A stretch of 64,000 bases of DNA from Bradyrhizobium monzae (GCF_021458635.1 NZ_JAIRDQ010000001.1:1674001-1738000), one strand, 5' to 3'. Positions 8,075 through 16,162 are shown, counted from the first letter of the stretch. Notes: generated by a model not told the origin, from the sequence alone. Numbers and translations: made by a program.

Positions 8075-9502
8075 TCAGCTGACCTTTTTAGCGGCAGGGA
8101 CCGTCCATGTGCCGTTGATGATCGACGGGTCCGTTTCTTGCGGCCAATACATGCGCAACATGAGGATGAAATCTCCCTCAGGCGCGGGAAGCCAGTTCGA
8201 CTCCTTGTCTTTGCCCGGAGAGTCCTTCTGAATGTAGAGATCCGTTGAGCCGTCCGGATTTTGCTTCAGGTCTTGCCGCGCGCTGATGGAGTAGCGGTTG
8301 AGCGGATTGTCCACGAAGAAGTAGGCGCTGTTGTACATCGTGAGCGACCAGAATCCCTCGGCGGGAGGCAAGTGCCCCTTCGCGAAACGCATGACGTACT
8401 TGTTTGCGCCAGTGTACGCGTGGCCGTCCGCGTCCTTTTGCGAGGTCGGGTAGACCGCATCCTGCGGACGGTTGGCGCCAAGTCCGATCGCGGTGACGAG
8501 GGCCCGCATCAGATAGTCGGTACCATAGATGCCGGTTCTGGTCGTGTAGGCAAAGCCATTCTCGTCCTTGATGGCCTTGTTGATCTTGAACTGGAGCATG
8601 ATCCTGTCGAATGACACCTCCGGCACACGCTTCACGAAGTCCGCCTTGAGCTTGCTCTCATCAAAATCCTGCCCGGGAACGATGCCGATGCGGGCAAATT
8701 TGGCAAGCTGGGGCGCATCCGCTTCATAGGGCGGATTGGTTTTCATGAGCTCGCAGAGCAGCTTGAAATACGACACCGCGTCCATGCGATTGACCTGTTC
8801 GCGGACGGCCGTCTTCATGTCGATCGAGGAATCGACCTTCCCCGCAGGCGGCGTGTACGGCTTGCCATAGGCGCTGAGCGGAACGAGCTTGCACTCATCC
8901 TGCAGCTTGTGCACGGCCTCGTAGTCCTCCGGCGTGCCGGTGCAATAGATGCGGCCGAGCAGCCACACCATGTTGGTGGACGATTTGTACTCCTTCACGC
9001 CGTCCGGCAGCGTGCCTTTCCAGCCCGGCCCGGTGATCGCGTAGGTCTGCGCCCCGGTGCCGGTGGTGCGCTTGCCCGGCACCTGGAACACCGTGGTCCA
9101 GCCGTCCAGCATCGGCATCAGGAAATAGCGCCCCTTCATGTCGGGGATGCTGAGGACCCACGGCTCTTTCCCGACATCGAAAAAGGAGGTCGTGTAGAGC
9201 GTGTCCGCGTTCGGTGCCGTGACGTCCTTGAATGAAGCGTTCGGATACTGGCGCAGCTTGATGATCTGCCCCATCGGTGCCTTCGTTCCCACGGGTTCGG
9301 CGACGTTGGTGAGAACCCGGCGGGTCATCTCCATCGTCACTAACGGATAGCCGAAAACGTAGGCGTCGCTCGCGAGCCAAAAATCCTCCAGGCCCCGCCC
9401 CACGCCAAAGAAGGAATCCTGCGCAAGGGCTGATCGTGTTGCAGCTGCACCTGCCAGCAGGCCCATGCCTCCCAGCGCAAGATTACGACGAGTGATCTCC
9501 AT
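8075..9502 (-). CDS. DUF1254/DUF1214 domain protein, Tat-exported
   Basis: 475 residues with a twin-arginine signal (TRRNLALGGMGLLAGAAATR, cut near ALAQDS) and TAGGAGAG before the ATG. After the signal, residues ~45-190 form a DUF1254 domain (SDAYVFGYPLVTMEMTRRVL; YPNASFKDVTAPNADTLYTT), and the C-terminal part, about 350-465, is a DUF1214 domain (YVMRFAKGHLPPAEGFWSLT, NRYSISARQDLKQNPDGS, NWLPAPEGDFILMLRMYWP). Proteins with this pair are common in proteobacterial envelopes and have no agreed biochemical role. Convergent to the channel gene. Copy 7 of the shared motif lies 223 bases upstream in the correct orientation. Confidence 0.85.
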   Translation of the reverse strand: MEITRRNLALGGMGLLAGAAATRSALAQDSFFGVGRGLEDFWLASDAYVFGYPLVTMEMTRRVLTNVAEPVGTKAPMGQIIKLRQYPNASFKDVTAPNADTLYTTSFFDVGKEPWVLSIPDMKGRYFLMPMLDGWTTVFQVPGKRTTGTGAQTYAITGPGWKGTLPDGVKEYKSSTNMVWLLGRIYCTGTPEDYEAVHKLQDECKLVPLSAYGKPYTPPAGKVDSSIDMKTAVREQVNRMDAVSYFKLLCELMKTNPPYEADAPQLAKFARIGIVPGQDFDESKLKADFVKRVPEVSFDRIMLQFKINKAIKDENGFAYTTRTGIYGTDYLMRALVTAIGLGANRPQDAVYPTSQKDADGHAYTGANKYVMRFAKGHLPPAEGFWSLTMYNSAYFFVDNPLNRYSISARQDLKQNPDGSTDLYIQKDSPGKDKESNWLPAPEGDFILMLRMYWPQETDPSIINGTWTVPAAKKVS

Positions 9503-9724
9503 TTTTCTCTCCTAGGTACTGATTGGAACGACTTCAAACGATTGGCGAGCGGGACCGACAACGATTTAACTTCCAGGATGCGACCGAGGAAGTTCGCGCT
9601 TCATCAGAGCGTACGCTCAGGATCATTGGCTTTTGCATCAAATGCTCACTTGCCGTTGTTGAGCGAGCTGGCATACCAGCCACTTCTCGTCCGCTTACCA
9701 ACTTACGGAGGACTCGGCGGCCTG

Positions 9725-9742
9725 CTATGCAAATTCGGCAAG
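9725..9742 (-). promoter_or_regulatory. Shared upstream motif, copy 7 (facing the DUF1254 gene)
   Basis: Minus-strand reading CTTGCCGAATTTGCATAG, a near-perfect match, 223 bases before ATG 9502, further away than the other copies. Confidence 0.45.
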
Positions 9743-9835
9743 CGCGAGCTTTGGTCGCGAACCAATGGACGATGGATCAGCTTCGGTGCGACTGCGAAGG
9801 ACTTCTCACGGCATGCTGCCAACGGAATCCGCGCC

Positions 9836-9853
9836 TGTGCTGAAATTGCATAG
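9836..9853 (+). promoter_or_regulatory. Shared upstream motif, copy 8 (before the decayed DUF2721 copy)
   Basis: TGTGCTGAAATTGCATAG, 103 bases before ATG 9956. The intact DUF2721 gene has its copy at 107 bases, so the promoter was duplicated with the gene. Confidence 0.45.
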
Positions 9854-9955
9854 CGGATCGGTGAAATTGCTCTCTAATAACTTACGTTGCGCGCGTTCGC
9901 CCTGACGCCTGAGGGCGTGGCGGCGCACTTGGTCGGTTCGCGAGGAAAGCATTCA

Positions 9956-10039
9956 ATGCAGATCGATACTCCGTCAGCCCCGCAACCGTCGCAGGTCATT
10001 TCGCAGGTGACCGCGCGCGAGGCGCCTATCGCTGCATGA
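9956..10039 (+). pseudogene. Remnant of a DUF2721 gene (internal deletion)
   Basis: The first 19 codons (MQIDTPSAPQPSQVISQVTA) match the intact gene at 3314 (MLIDTPTATHLSQVISQVTA), including a 20-base identical stretch, GTCGCAGGTCATTTCGCAGG. The next bases (GCGAGGCGCC..CTGCATGA, then CACACATCAAAACCAAAA) match the 3' end of the same gene near 3699-3750. About 325 bp in between are missing, leaving a 27-codon frame that stops early. Confidence 0.7.
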
Positions 10040-10122
10040 GATCACACATCAAAACCAAAAGTCGGTTCACGGCGTCGGAATGCAATTCAGAGGCAAGACA
10101 CGGCTGTGTCAAAGAGGTGCGG

Positions 10123-10149
10123 TTGATCACGCTTCCGCGCAAGGCCTAG
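10123..10149 (+). pseudogene. Remnant of the 3' end of an AraC gene
   Basis: These bases read L-I-T-L-P-R-K-A-stop and align with the last codons of the AraC gene ending at 6193 (L-T-T-L-Q-R-K-A-stop). The homology runs on past the stop (CTAGCT versus TTAGCT). Only this tip of the gene remains, between the DUF2721 remnant and the intact TAXI gene. Confidence 0.6.
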
Positions 10150-10171
10150 CTTTAGTCGGAGAATAAACTCG

Positions 10172-11476
10172 ATGAGCGCCGTCAGACTACCGGCCTGGCT
10201 TCGTGTCGTGATGGTGAGCGGCGCATTCCTGCTGGTCATTGGCGCCGGGCTGTTCGCCCATCTCTGGTACATCCGACCGGTCACGCTGACCGCCGCAGTT
10301 GGATCGCTTGATGGTGAAGCCGCTAAGATCCTGTCGGCCATCGCAAGTCGCCTGACCGCCGCGTCAGCGCCGGTGAGGCTGCGGATCGCCAATCAACCAG
10401 GTGCGCGCGAAGCCGCCGATGCCTTTTCATCCGGCAAAGCCGACCTCGCCGTCGTCCGCGGCGACGTCGGCGACCTGTCGCAAGCCCAAGCAGTCCTCGT
10501 GCTTGCACATGTGGCCGTGCTGATTGTGGCTCCTCCCGGTTCGCCGCTGACCGACGTGGCAAGCCTGAAAGACCATCGCGTTGGGGTGGTCGGCGGAGAG
10601 ATCAACAGGTCCGTCGTTAATGCACTGCGTCAGCAATATGATCTCGACCGCGCAAACGTGAAATTCAAGGATGTCTCGTTGCTGGAGGCACGCCAGGCAA
10701 TCGACGCCAGGAGCGTCGATGCGCTTCTACTCGTCGTTCCCCTCACCCCAAAATACCTGTCGCTTGCGCGCAGCCTCTTCCCGCAATATCCGAAGTCCCA
10801 GCCGGTCCTCATTCCCATCGAATCGGCCGACGCGATTGCGGAAAGTCATCGTGCCTACGAAAGTTTCGACGTGCCGAAAGGCACGCTCAGAGGTTCACCG
10901 GCAGTCCCGGATGACGACCTGACGACACTGCGGGTGTCGTTCTACCTGGTCGCACAGAAAAAGCTCAATCCCGACACCATTGCCGATCTGACAAGATCGC
11001 TTCTCGCAGCGCGCCGGGACCTCATCGGCGAACTGCCGATCCTGGCGCAAGTCACAGCCCCTGACACGGATCCCGACGCCTTGCTGCCGGTCCATGCCGG
11101 TGCAGCGGAATACTTCAACGGCACTCAAGAAAGTTTTTTGGACGAATGGAGCAATGCGATCTACCTGACGCCGATGATCCTCGGCGGACTGGCTTCGATC
11201 CTCGCCGCGGCCTGGAGGTTTATCGGCTTGCGGACGTCGAAACCTGATGAATCGGCGCTCGACGCGCTCTATACCCTGGCTCGCCAGGTTCGCAAGGCCC
11301 AGCACGAGGATGAACTATCCGACATTGGGAGCCGGATCGATGACATCTTGAGCGACCAGCGGCTCAAGATTGCAAGCGGAGACGAAGATGCCGCCGATAT
11401 CGCGACATTGAACGTTGCCGCGAACAGGGTCGAGGATCTGATCCATGCGCGCCGGGCCACACTGAATACGTCATAA
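10172..11476 (+). CDS. TAXI-family solute receptor, membrane-anchored with cytoplasmic tail
   Basis: 434 residues; GGAGA precedes the ATG. Residues ~10-33 are an uncleaved membrane anchor (VVMVSGAFLLVIGAGLFAHL). Residues ~38-320 form a TAXI-type periplasmic binding domain: TLTAAVGSLDGEAAKI, SSGKADLAVVRGDV, VASLKDHRVGVVGGEINRSV and DARSVDALLLVVP follow the family order, and LLPVHAGAAEYFNGTQESFL is the usual C-terminal element. A second membrane helix (~328-350, YLTPMILGGLASILAAAW) leads to an ~84-residue charged cytoplasmic tail. Ordinary TAXI receptors are soluble and feed a TRAP permease; none lies next to this gene. A sensory or anchored-receptor role is therefore inferred. A decayed second copy is at 6216. 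Confidence 0.8.
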   Translation: MSAVRLPAWLRVVMVSGAFLLVIGAGLFAHLWYIRPVTLTAAVGSLDGEAAKILSAIASRLTAASAPVRLRIANQPGAREAADAFSSGKADLAVVRGDVGDLSQAQAVLVLAHVAVLIVAPPGSPLTDVASLKDHRVGVVGGEINRSVVNALRQQYDLDRANVKFKDVSLLEARQAIDARSVDALLLVVPLTPKYLSLARSLFPQYPKSQPVLIPIESADAIAESHRAYESFDVPKGTLRGSPAVPDDDLTTLRVSFYLVAQKKLNPDTIADLTRSLLAARRDLIGELPILAQVTAPDTDPDALLPVHAGAAEYFNGTQESFLDEWSNAIYLTPMILGGLASILAAAWRFIGLRTSKPDESALDALYTLARQVRKAQHEDELSDIGSRIDDILSDQRLKIASGDEDAADIATLNVAANRVEDLIHARRATLNTS

Positions 11477-11537
11477 TTGGCCGTTGCCCATTCCGAAATC
11501 GCGGAAGATCGCAGCCTGGCGTGGAAAATCGTACGAT

Positions 11538-11614
11538 TGGTAGCGGGAGAGGGACTCGAACCCCCGACCCCAGGATTATGATTCCCGTGCTCTAACCAGC
11601 TGAGCTACCCCGCC
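11538..11614 (-). tRNA. tRNA-Met (CAT)
   Basis: The minus strand folds as a cloverleaf. The acceptor GGCGGGG pairs with TCCCGCT (two wobble pairs), the D arm contains AGCTCAGCTGGTTAGAGC, the anticodon loop has CAT flanked by AAT and AAT, the T arm GGGGGTTCGAGTCCCTC is standard, and CCA is encoded. Because CAT can also be tRNA-Ile2, the elongator Met call rests on overall similarity to alphaproteobacterial tRNA-Met. The 3' end faces the AraC region. Confidence 0.9.
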
Positions 11615-11757
11615 ACAGGGTCGCGAACGGCGGAACAGCCGATCTCGCGAACGCGCGGCATATAAAGAAGGGGGCGGCGGGAAGTCAAGCAAGTGCAGCT
11701 GATTTTGGCGTCGGAAGGGGGCGCTTTCCGGCACCGGACTCGCGCAGTCCCCCTCAC

Positions 11758-11786
11758 CCGAAATTCGCGCTTTGCGCGGATTTCGG
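11758..11786. repeat. Palindromic intergenic element
   Basis: A 13-base inverted repeat (CCGAAATTCGCGC and GCGCGGATTTCGG, one mismatched position) around a TTT loop, in the gap between the tRNA and the next gene. It resembles dispersed palindromes seen between bradyrhizobial genes and could also act as a terminator for the minus-strand gene that ends at 11843. Confidence 0.5.
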
Positions 11787-11842
11787 CCTCTCCCTCCGCC
11801 TTCGCCAAGGCTTCTGCGCGACAAGCGCGAGCGAATTCGCCT

Positions 11843-12205
11843 TTATTTCGGCCGGACCGTGGGGTCGCCGCCGGGGCTGCCGGGAGGCGGGATCACGGGC
11901 ATGCTGCCGTCGGTGCTCGGCGCGGGGGCGTGCATTTCAGGGTCGACGCCGGCGGGCGGGCAGAGCACGCCGTCGGATTTGGCCAGCTTGTCGCCGAGCG
12001 GTTCCCGGGACCGGCCGGTGGTGGTGCCGTCGGGCGCGGTGGCGCGGTTCGGGCGGTCCTGCGGCGTGCAGTCCGCCGTGTGTGTCGGGGATGGCGGCGC
12101 GGTCGCTTGCGGCGGCGTCGCCGGGGCGGGCGGGGCTTGCGCGATCGCGGCGCCAGAGGCGGCGATCACGAGGCTTGCCAGGATGATGTTTGATGTCGTG
12201 CGCAT
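11843..12205 (-). CDS. Proline-rich secreted hypothetical protein
   Basis: 120 residues. Residues 1-22 are a signal peptide (MRTTSNIILASLVIAASGAA, cut after AIAQA). The mature protein is rich in proline, alanine and threonine and has two cysteines (HTADCTPQDRP and GVLCPPAGVDP), which could form one disulfide. The segment SREPLGDKLAKSDGVLCPP is the most structured part, the rest looks disordered. I know of similar small proteins in bradyrhizobia but of no function. It lies 46 bases downstream of the methyltransferase gene on the same strand and may share its transcript. Confidence 0.65.
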   Translation of the reverse strand: MRTTSNIILASLVIAASGAAIAQAPPAPATPPQATAPPSPTHTADCTPQDRPNRATAPDGTTTGRSREPLGDKLAKSDGVLCPPAGVDPEMHAPAPSTDGSMPVIPPPGSPGGDPTVRPK

Positions 12206-12251
12206 GGATAGGAAACGCGCGAGGCGCGCGCCCTGTTCCAGCCTCCAAGCA

Positions 12252-12890
12252 TTACGATTTGTGGTAGCGGATCAGTGAAAAATGGCCCATCGGCGGCATG
12301 GGGCGGCGCTCGGCGAGCGTGACGCCGCCGTGCCTGGCGGCCCAATCGACCAGGCGCTGCCATGGAAACTCCGGGCGCCAGCCGAGGCGGCGGGCGAGCG
12401 GCGCGAACGCCAGCTCGGAGAGTTTGCGAAATCCCTTTTCCGCGCCGATGTGGTTGACCAGGATCAGCTCGCCGCCGGGCTTGAGCACGCGCACGAATTC
12501 GTCGAGCGTACCTTCGGGATCGGGCACGGCGGTGATGACATATTGCGCGACCACCGCGTCGAATGCGGCGTCGGGGAAGGCGAGATTTTTCGCGTCCATC
12601 ACCGAGAGCACTTCGACATTGGAAAGCCGCAACGCGCGCACGCGTTGTTGCGCCTTGCGCAGCATCGGCTCGGAAATGTCGACGCCGCAGATCTTTGTGG
12701 TGCGCGAATAATCCGACAGCGACAGCCCGGTGCCGACGCCGACGTCGAGGATGCGGCCGCCGATGCGGTCAGCCTCCGCGATGGTCGACTGCCGCCCGGC
12801 ATCGAACACCTTGCCGAACACGAGATCATAGACCGGCGCCCAGCGGCCATAGGCCTTCTCGACCCCGGCCCGCGAGATGTCTGCTGCCAT
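12252..12890 (-). CDS. Class I SAM-dependent methyltransferase (PmtA-like)
   Basis: 212 residues from ATG 12890 (MAADISRAGVEKAYGRWAPV). The frame stays open further upstream through a palindromic repeat at 12956-12977, which is not likely to be coded. Motif I is ILDVGVGTGLSLSDY (about residues 46-60), followed by GVDISEPMLRKAQQR, a motif II-like AVVAQYVITAVPDPEGTL and motif III FVRVLKPGGELILVNH. The opening YGRWAPVYDLVFG is shared by UbiE-type enzymes and the Rhodobacter-type phosphatidylethanolamine N-methyltransferase PmtA, which makes phosphatidylcholine. A phospholipid substrate is likely but not proved by sequence; other small-molecule methyltransferases share this layout. Confidence 0.75.
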   Translation of the reverse strand: MAADISRAGVEKAYGRWAPVYDLVFGKVFDAGRQSTIAEADRIGGRILDVGVGTGLSLSDYSRTTKICGVDISEPMLRKAQQRVRALRLSNVEVLSVMDAKNLAFPDAAFDAVVAQYVITAVPDPEGTLDEFVRVLKPGGELILVNHIGAEKGFRKLSELAFAPLARRLGWRPEFPWQRLVDWAARHGGVTLAERRPMPPMGHFSLIRYHKS

Positions 12891-12955
12891 GCCCCCTGCC
12901 CTTACGCGAAACTCTGGAGTGTGATGACGGTTGGTGAAATCGATGCCAGTCTCAT

Positions 12956-12977
12956 CCTCTCCCGCAAGCGGGAGAGG
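12956..12977. repeat. Short perfect palindrome between genes
   Basis: CCTCTCCCGC and GCGGGAGAGG around AA, a perfect 10-base stem downstream of mnmA and upstream of the methyltransferase. It has no T run; it is a repeat type common between genes in this genus and may also act as a weak terminator. Confidence 0.55.
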
Positions 12978-13022
12978 GTGCACACTTCCGGTGTCGCGAG
13001 AGTGCTCTCTGATCTCATCTCT

Positions 13023-14204
13023 TTAGCCGCGCACGGCTTCGGCGAGCGGCCTCGTCGTGTTCGTCGCGACCTTCGCCGCGGCGCTCTGGATGAAACCGCC
13101 GCCGAGCACGCGCGCCTGGCCGCTGGCCGCGTCGTAGAACACGCAGGCTTGTCCCGGCGAGACGCCCTCTTCGCCGGCGACGAGCTCGACCTCGTAATGG
13201 CCATTGGCGCCGCGCAGCCACGCCGGCTGCGGCGCGCGGGTCGAGCGGACGCGGACGAACAGCTCGAGGCCATTGCCGATCGCGCGGTCGATGTCGCCGC
13301 CGCCAATCCAGTTGACGTCGCGCAAGGCGATGCGGTGCATCTTCAGCGCATCGCGCGGGCCGACGACGACGCGGCGGTTGGCGGCCTCCAGCCGCACCAC
13401 GAACAGCGGGGCGGCGGCCGCGATGCCGAGGCCGCGGCGCTGGCCGATGGTGAAATTGGCAATGCCGTGATGCTGGCCGAGCACGCGGCCATCGAGATCG
13501 ACGATGTCGCCGGGCTCCATCGCGTTCGGCCGCAGGCGGGTGATGATGTCGGTGTAGCGGCCGGTCGGCACGAAGCAGATGTCCTGGCTGTCGTGCTTGT
13601 CGGCGACTGAGAGACCGAAGCGGCGCGCGAGCTCGCGCGTCTCGGGCTTGGTCATGTCGCCGAGCGGGAAGCGCAGAAAGTCGAGCTGCTCCTGCGTGGT
13701 CGCGAACAGGAAGTAGCTCTGGTCGCGGTCGCTGTCGGCGGCGCAGACCAGCGCGCGCGAGCCGTCGACGCCGCGGCGCGAGGCGACGTAATGGCCGGTG
13801 GCCAGCGCCTGCGCGCCGAGCTCACGTGCGGTTTTCAGCAGGTCGCGGAATTTGACGCTGCGGTTGCATTCGATGCACGGCACCGGCGTCTCGCCGAGCG
13901 CGTAAGAGTCCGCAAAGTTATCGATGACGGACTCGCGAAAGCGGTCCTCGTAATCGAGCACGTAATGGGGAATGCCGAGCTTTGCGGCGACGTCGCGGGC
14001 GTCGTGAATATCCTGTCCGGCGCAGCAGGCGCCCTTGCGGTGGGTCGCCGCGCCATGGTCGTAGAGCTGCAGCGTGATGCCGACGACGTCATAGCCCTCC
14101 GCCTTCAACAGCGCAGCCGTCGTCGAGGAATCGACGCCGCCCGACATGGCAACGACGACCCTGGTGTCCTCAGGACGGCCTTCGAGATCCAGACTGTTGA
14201 GCAT
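13023..14204 (-). CDS. mnmA: tRNA-uridine 2-sulfurtransferase MnmA
   Basis: 393 residues, a normal length. The PP-loop SGGVDSS (residues 21-27) binds ATP. Cys110/Cys113 in [12 protein letters not shown] and Cys211 in [12 protein letters not shown] are at the places of the catalytic cysteines that form the persulfide relay. Further family segments are [18 protein letters not shown] and GQRRGLGI. The enzyme thiolates U34 of tRNA-Lys, Glu and Gln in the cytoplasm. Compared with other MnmA proteins there is an extra cysteine pair (ACCAGQD, residues 60-61), typical of alphaproteobacterial forms. Transcribed alone, with the methyltransferase 130 bases downstream. Confidence 0.95.
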   Translation of the reverse strand: MLNSLDLEGRPEDTRVVVAMSGGVDSSTTAALLKAEGYDVVGITLQLYDHGAATHRKGACCAGQDIHDARDVAAKLGIPHYVLDYEDRFRESVIDNFADSYALGETPVPCIECNRSVKFRDLLKTARELGAQALATGHYVASRRGVDGSRALVCAADSDRDQSYFLFATTQEQLDFLRFPLGDMTKPETRELARRFGLSVADKHDSQDICFVPTGRYTDIITRLRPNAMEPGDIVDLDGRVLGQHHGIANFTIGQRRGLGIAAAAPLFVVRLEAANRRVVVGPRDALKMHRIALRDVNWIGGGDIDRAIGNGLELFVRVRSTRAPQPAWLRGANGHYEVELVAGEEGVSPGQACVFYDAASGQARVLGGGFIQSAAAKVATNTTRPLAEAVRG

Positions 14205-14494
14205 GGGCCTAAGCGGTTGTAACGGCGGCGATCCGCGATTCCTGGTGCTTGCGCCGGGACATCAGCAGTCCCTGGGAACTTTGGTTCCGCGGGGGCACTG
14301 GCTGGCCCGGTCGAAAGCGGCTGAGAGCACCCTTTAATATAGGCGGCATTCCGGTGAAGCAATCGCGGCCACCCCAAGCTTAGGGCAATTCTTGCCGGGG
14401 CGGCAGAAATGGCGGGGTTTTCGGGGACGTGGCTGCGGCAGTGCCGATTTGATAAGATATTGACATAACTAGACAAAATCACAATTCAAGGGAT

Positions 14495-14510
14495 TGGCCC
14501 ACTCCTTGCT
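14495..14510 (+). promoter_or_regulatory. Sigma-54 promoter candidate for fliK
   Basis: TGGCCCACTCCTTGCT matches the -24/-12 consensus TGGCACG-N4-TTGCW at every core base, with the required spacing between GG and GC. It lies 38 bases before the GTG 14548 start of fliK. FlbD, a sigma-54 activator, is encoded 7 kb downstream in the same cluster. Confidence 0.6.
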
Positions 14511-14547
14511 GACCTCCTGGTCCGAAGATGTTTTCAAGGGGTCGCCT

Positions 14548-16149
14548 GTGGTTGGTGTCACGTCAGACGTCGCGGCAAGCGCGCAAGTTTCCAGCGCGCA
14601 GCAAAAGCCTGCCCGGTCGCAGAGCACCAAGGACTCGAGCCCGGCCGACTCCTTCGGGTCGTTGGTCGACAGCAACACCCAGGCCATCAGCAACAGCGCC
14701 TCGTCGTCGAGCCAGGACCCGGCGCCGCGGCGGAGCGATTCGTCTTCGTCGTCGACCTTCTCGTCCGATGGGAGCACGCGCGACTCGTCGTCGGCCGACC
14801 AGTCCTCGCAGAGCAAGGCGAGCGACAGCACGGATTCCTCGACGCAGGCGGCGAGCGACACGACGGCCGATCCGACCAAGGCGCCCGGCAAGACCAAGGA
14901 CAAGAGCGACGCCTCCTCCACCAAGGCGGGCGACAAGTCGCAGGATTCCAAGGACAGCAAAAGCGACAAGACCGACGGCACCACCGACGGCCTCGCCGCC
15001 GCGGCGGACGCCTCTGCCGCAGCACAGGCCGCCGCGACGGCGGCGGCGACGCCCGATCCGACCGCTGTCCCCGTTGCCGCGCCCGTGGTGCCTGTCGATC
15101 CGAACGCGGCGGCCAACCAGGCCGCGAACACCGCCTCCTCGCCGCTAACGATCGCAGCCGCCGGCATCGCCGCGAGCGCCTCGACCGCGGCGCAGATCGC
15201 CGGCGCCAAGACGGATGCCTCCGGCAAGACCGCCGACGCGCTCGCTGACGCAGCTGGTGATGCGACCGACGCCACCGCAAGCGCCGCCACGGCCAACGCC
15301 GCGCAGCTCACGGCGGTCGATCAGGGTACGCCAAAGACTTCGTTCAAGGCCGCCGCGACGGCGCAAGGCCAGACCGACGTCTCCAATATCGGTCAAGACA
15401 CCGGCAAGACCGCACAGACTGCCGCCACCGCACAAAATCCCGCGGCCGCGACGGCGGCGAACGCCGTCGCGCATCCGCAAGCCGCCAAGCCGCAGGCTGA
15501 CGCAGCTGCTGCCGACGCCAAGGCCGATGCTGCCAATCGCACCGCTGATGCGACGCCGGCCGCGCCGACCACGCACGCGCATGCCGATACGCAGGCCGTG
15601 GCTGCTGGCACCGACGTCAGCACGCAAGCGGCCAACGCCGTGCAGGCGCCGCTGACCACGACCACATCGACGGCGACCGCCTCCACCGCGACGCTGACCG
15701 CGACCGCGGCGAATCCGACCGCGGTGCCGATCAGCGGCATTCCGGTCGAGATCGCCGCCGCCGCGCGCGCCGGCAAGACGCGCTTCGACATCAGCCTCGA
15801 TCCGGGCGATCTCGGCCGCATCGACGTCCGCATCAATGTCGACCGCAACGGCCAGGTCACCTCGCACCTCACCGTCGAGAAGCCGGAGACGCTGCAGATG
15901 CTGCGACAGGACGCGCCGCAATTGCAGCGCGCGCTCGACGATGCCGGCCTCAAGACCGGCGGCAACGGGCTCTCCTTCAGCCTGCGCGACCAGAATTCAT
16001 CGGGTCAGAACTCAGGCCAGAACAACGACAATTCCGGCAATTCGCGCCGGCTGATCATCAGTGAAGACGATTCTGCCGCGGCCGCGCCCGTGAGCCGCAG
16101 CTATGGCCGCATGCTCGGTTCGAGCAGCGGCGTCGATATCAGAGTGTGA
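14548..16149 (+). CDS. fliK: Flagellar hook-length control protein FliK
   Basis: 533 residues from GTG 14548, which has AAGGGG six bases upstream. The frame is open from TTG 14494, but that part overlaps the sigma-54 promoter candidate and so is probably untranslated. Residues 1-~390 are low-complexity: serine/aspartate-rich first, then alanine/threonine-rich, as is usual for the ruler part of FliK. The C-terminal domain (IPVEIAAAARAGKTRFDISL, LDPGDLGRIDVRINVDRNGQ, TVEKPETLQMLRQDAPQLQR) is the conserved Flg_hook domain that contacts the export gate FlhB to switch export specificity. The protein acts during hook assembly and is itself secreted. flgD follows after 13 bases. Confidence 0.85.
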   Translation: MVGVTSDVAASAQVSSAQQKPARSQSTKDSSPADSFGSLVDSNTQAISNSASSSSQDPAPRRSDSSSSSTFSSDGSTRDSSSADQSSQSKASDSTDSSTQAASDTTADPTKAPGKTKDKSDASSTKAGDKSQDSKDSKSDKTDGTTDGLAAAADASAAAQAAATAAATPDPTAVPVAAPVVPVDPNAAANQAANTASSPLTIAAAGIAASASTAAQIAGAKTDASGKTADALADAAGDATDATASAATANAAQLTAVDQGTPKTSFKAAATAQGQTDVSNIGQDTGKTAQTAATAQNPAAATAANAVAHPQAAKPQADAAAADAKADAANRTADATPAAPTTHAHADTQAVAAGTDVSTQAANAVQAPLTTTTSTATASTATLTATAANPTAVPISGIPVEIAAAARAGKTRFDISLDPGDLGRIDVRINVDRNGQVTSHLTVEKPETLQMLRQDAPQLQRALDDAGLKTGGNGLSFSLRDQNSSGQNSGQNNDNSGNSRRLIISEDDSAAAAPVSRSYGRMLGSSSGVDIRV

Positions 16150-16162
16150 GGAGTATTCGCTC

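Larger units (their letters stand above)
9503..9955. other. Intergenic region with two motif copies
   Basis: No credible gene. The region holds motif copy 7 (9725-9742, facing the DUF1254 gene) and copy 8 (9836-9853, facing the decayed DUF2721 copy), so it is likely a divergent control region. Confidence 0.5.

Noticed and set aside
11500..12000. Prophage or integrative element next to the tRNA
   Set aside because: No integrase, no second copy of the tRNA end and no phage genes seen in the window.
12282..13610. 442-codon plus-strand frame opposite the methyltransferase and mnmA
   Set aside because: Translation has no recognisable domain and is antisense to two clear genes.
14469..15311. Long minus-strand frame opposite fliK
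   Set aside because: Alanine/serine/valine-rich translation is a mirror of the low-complexity FliK ruler region; no ribosome site.
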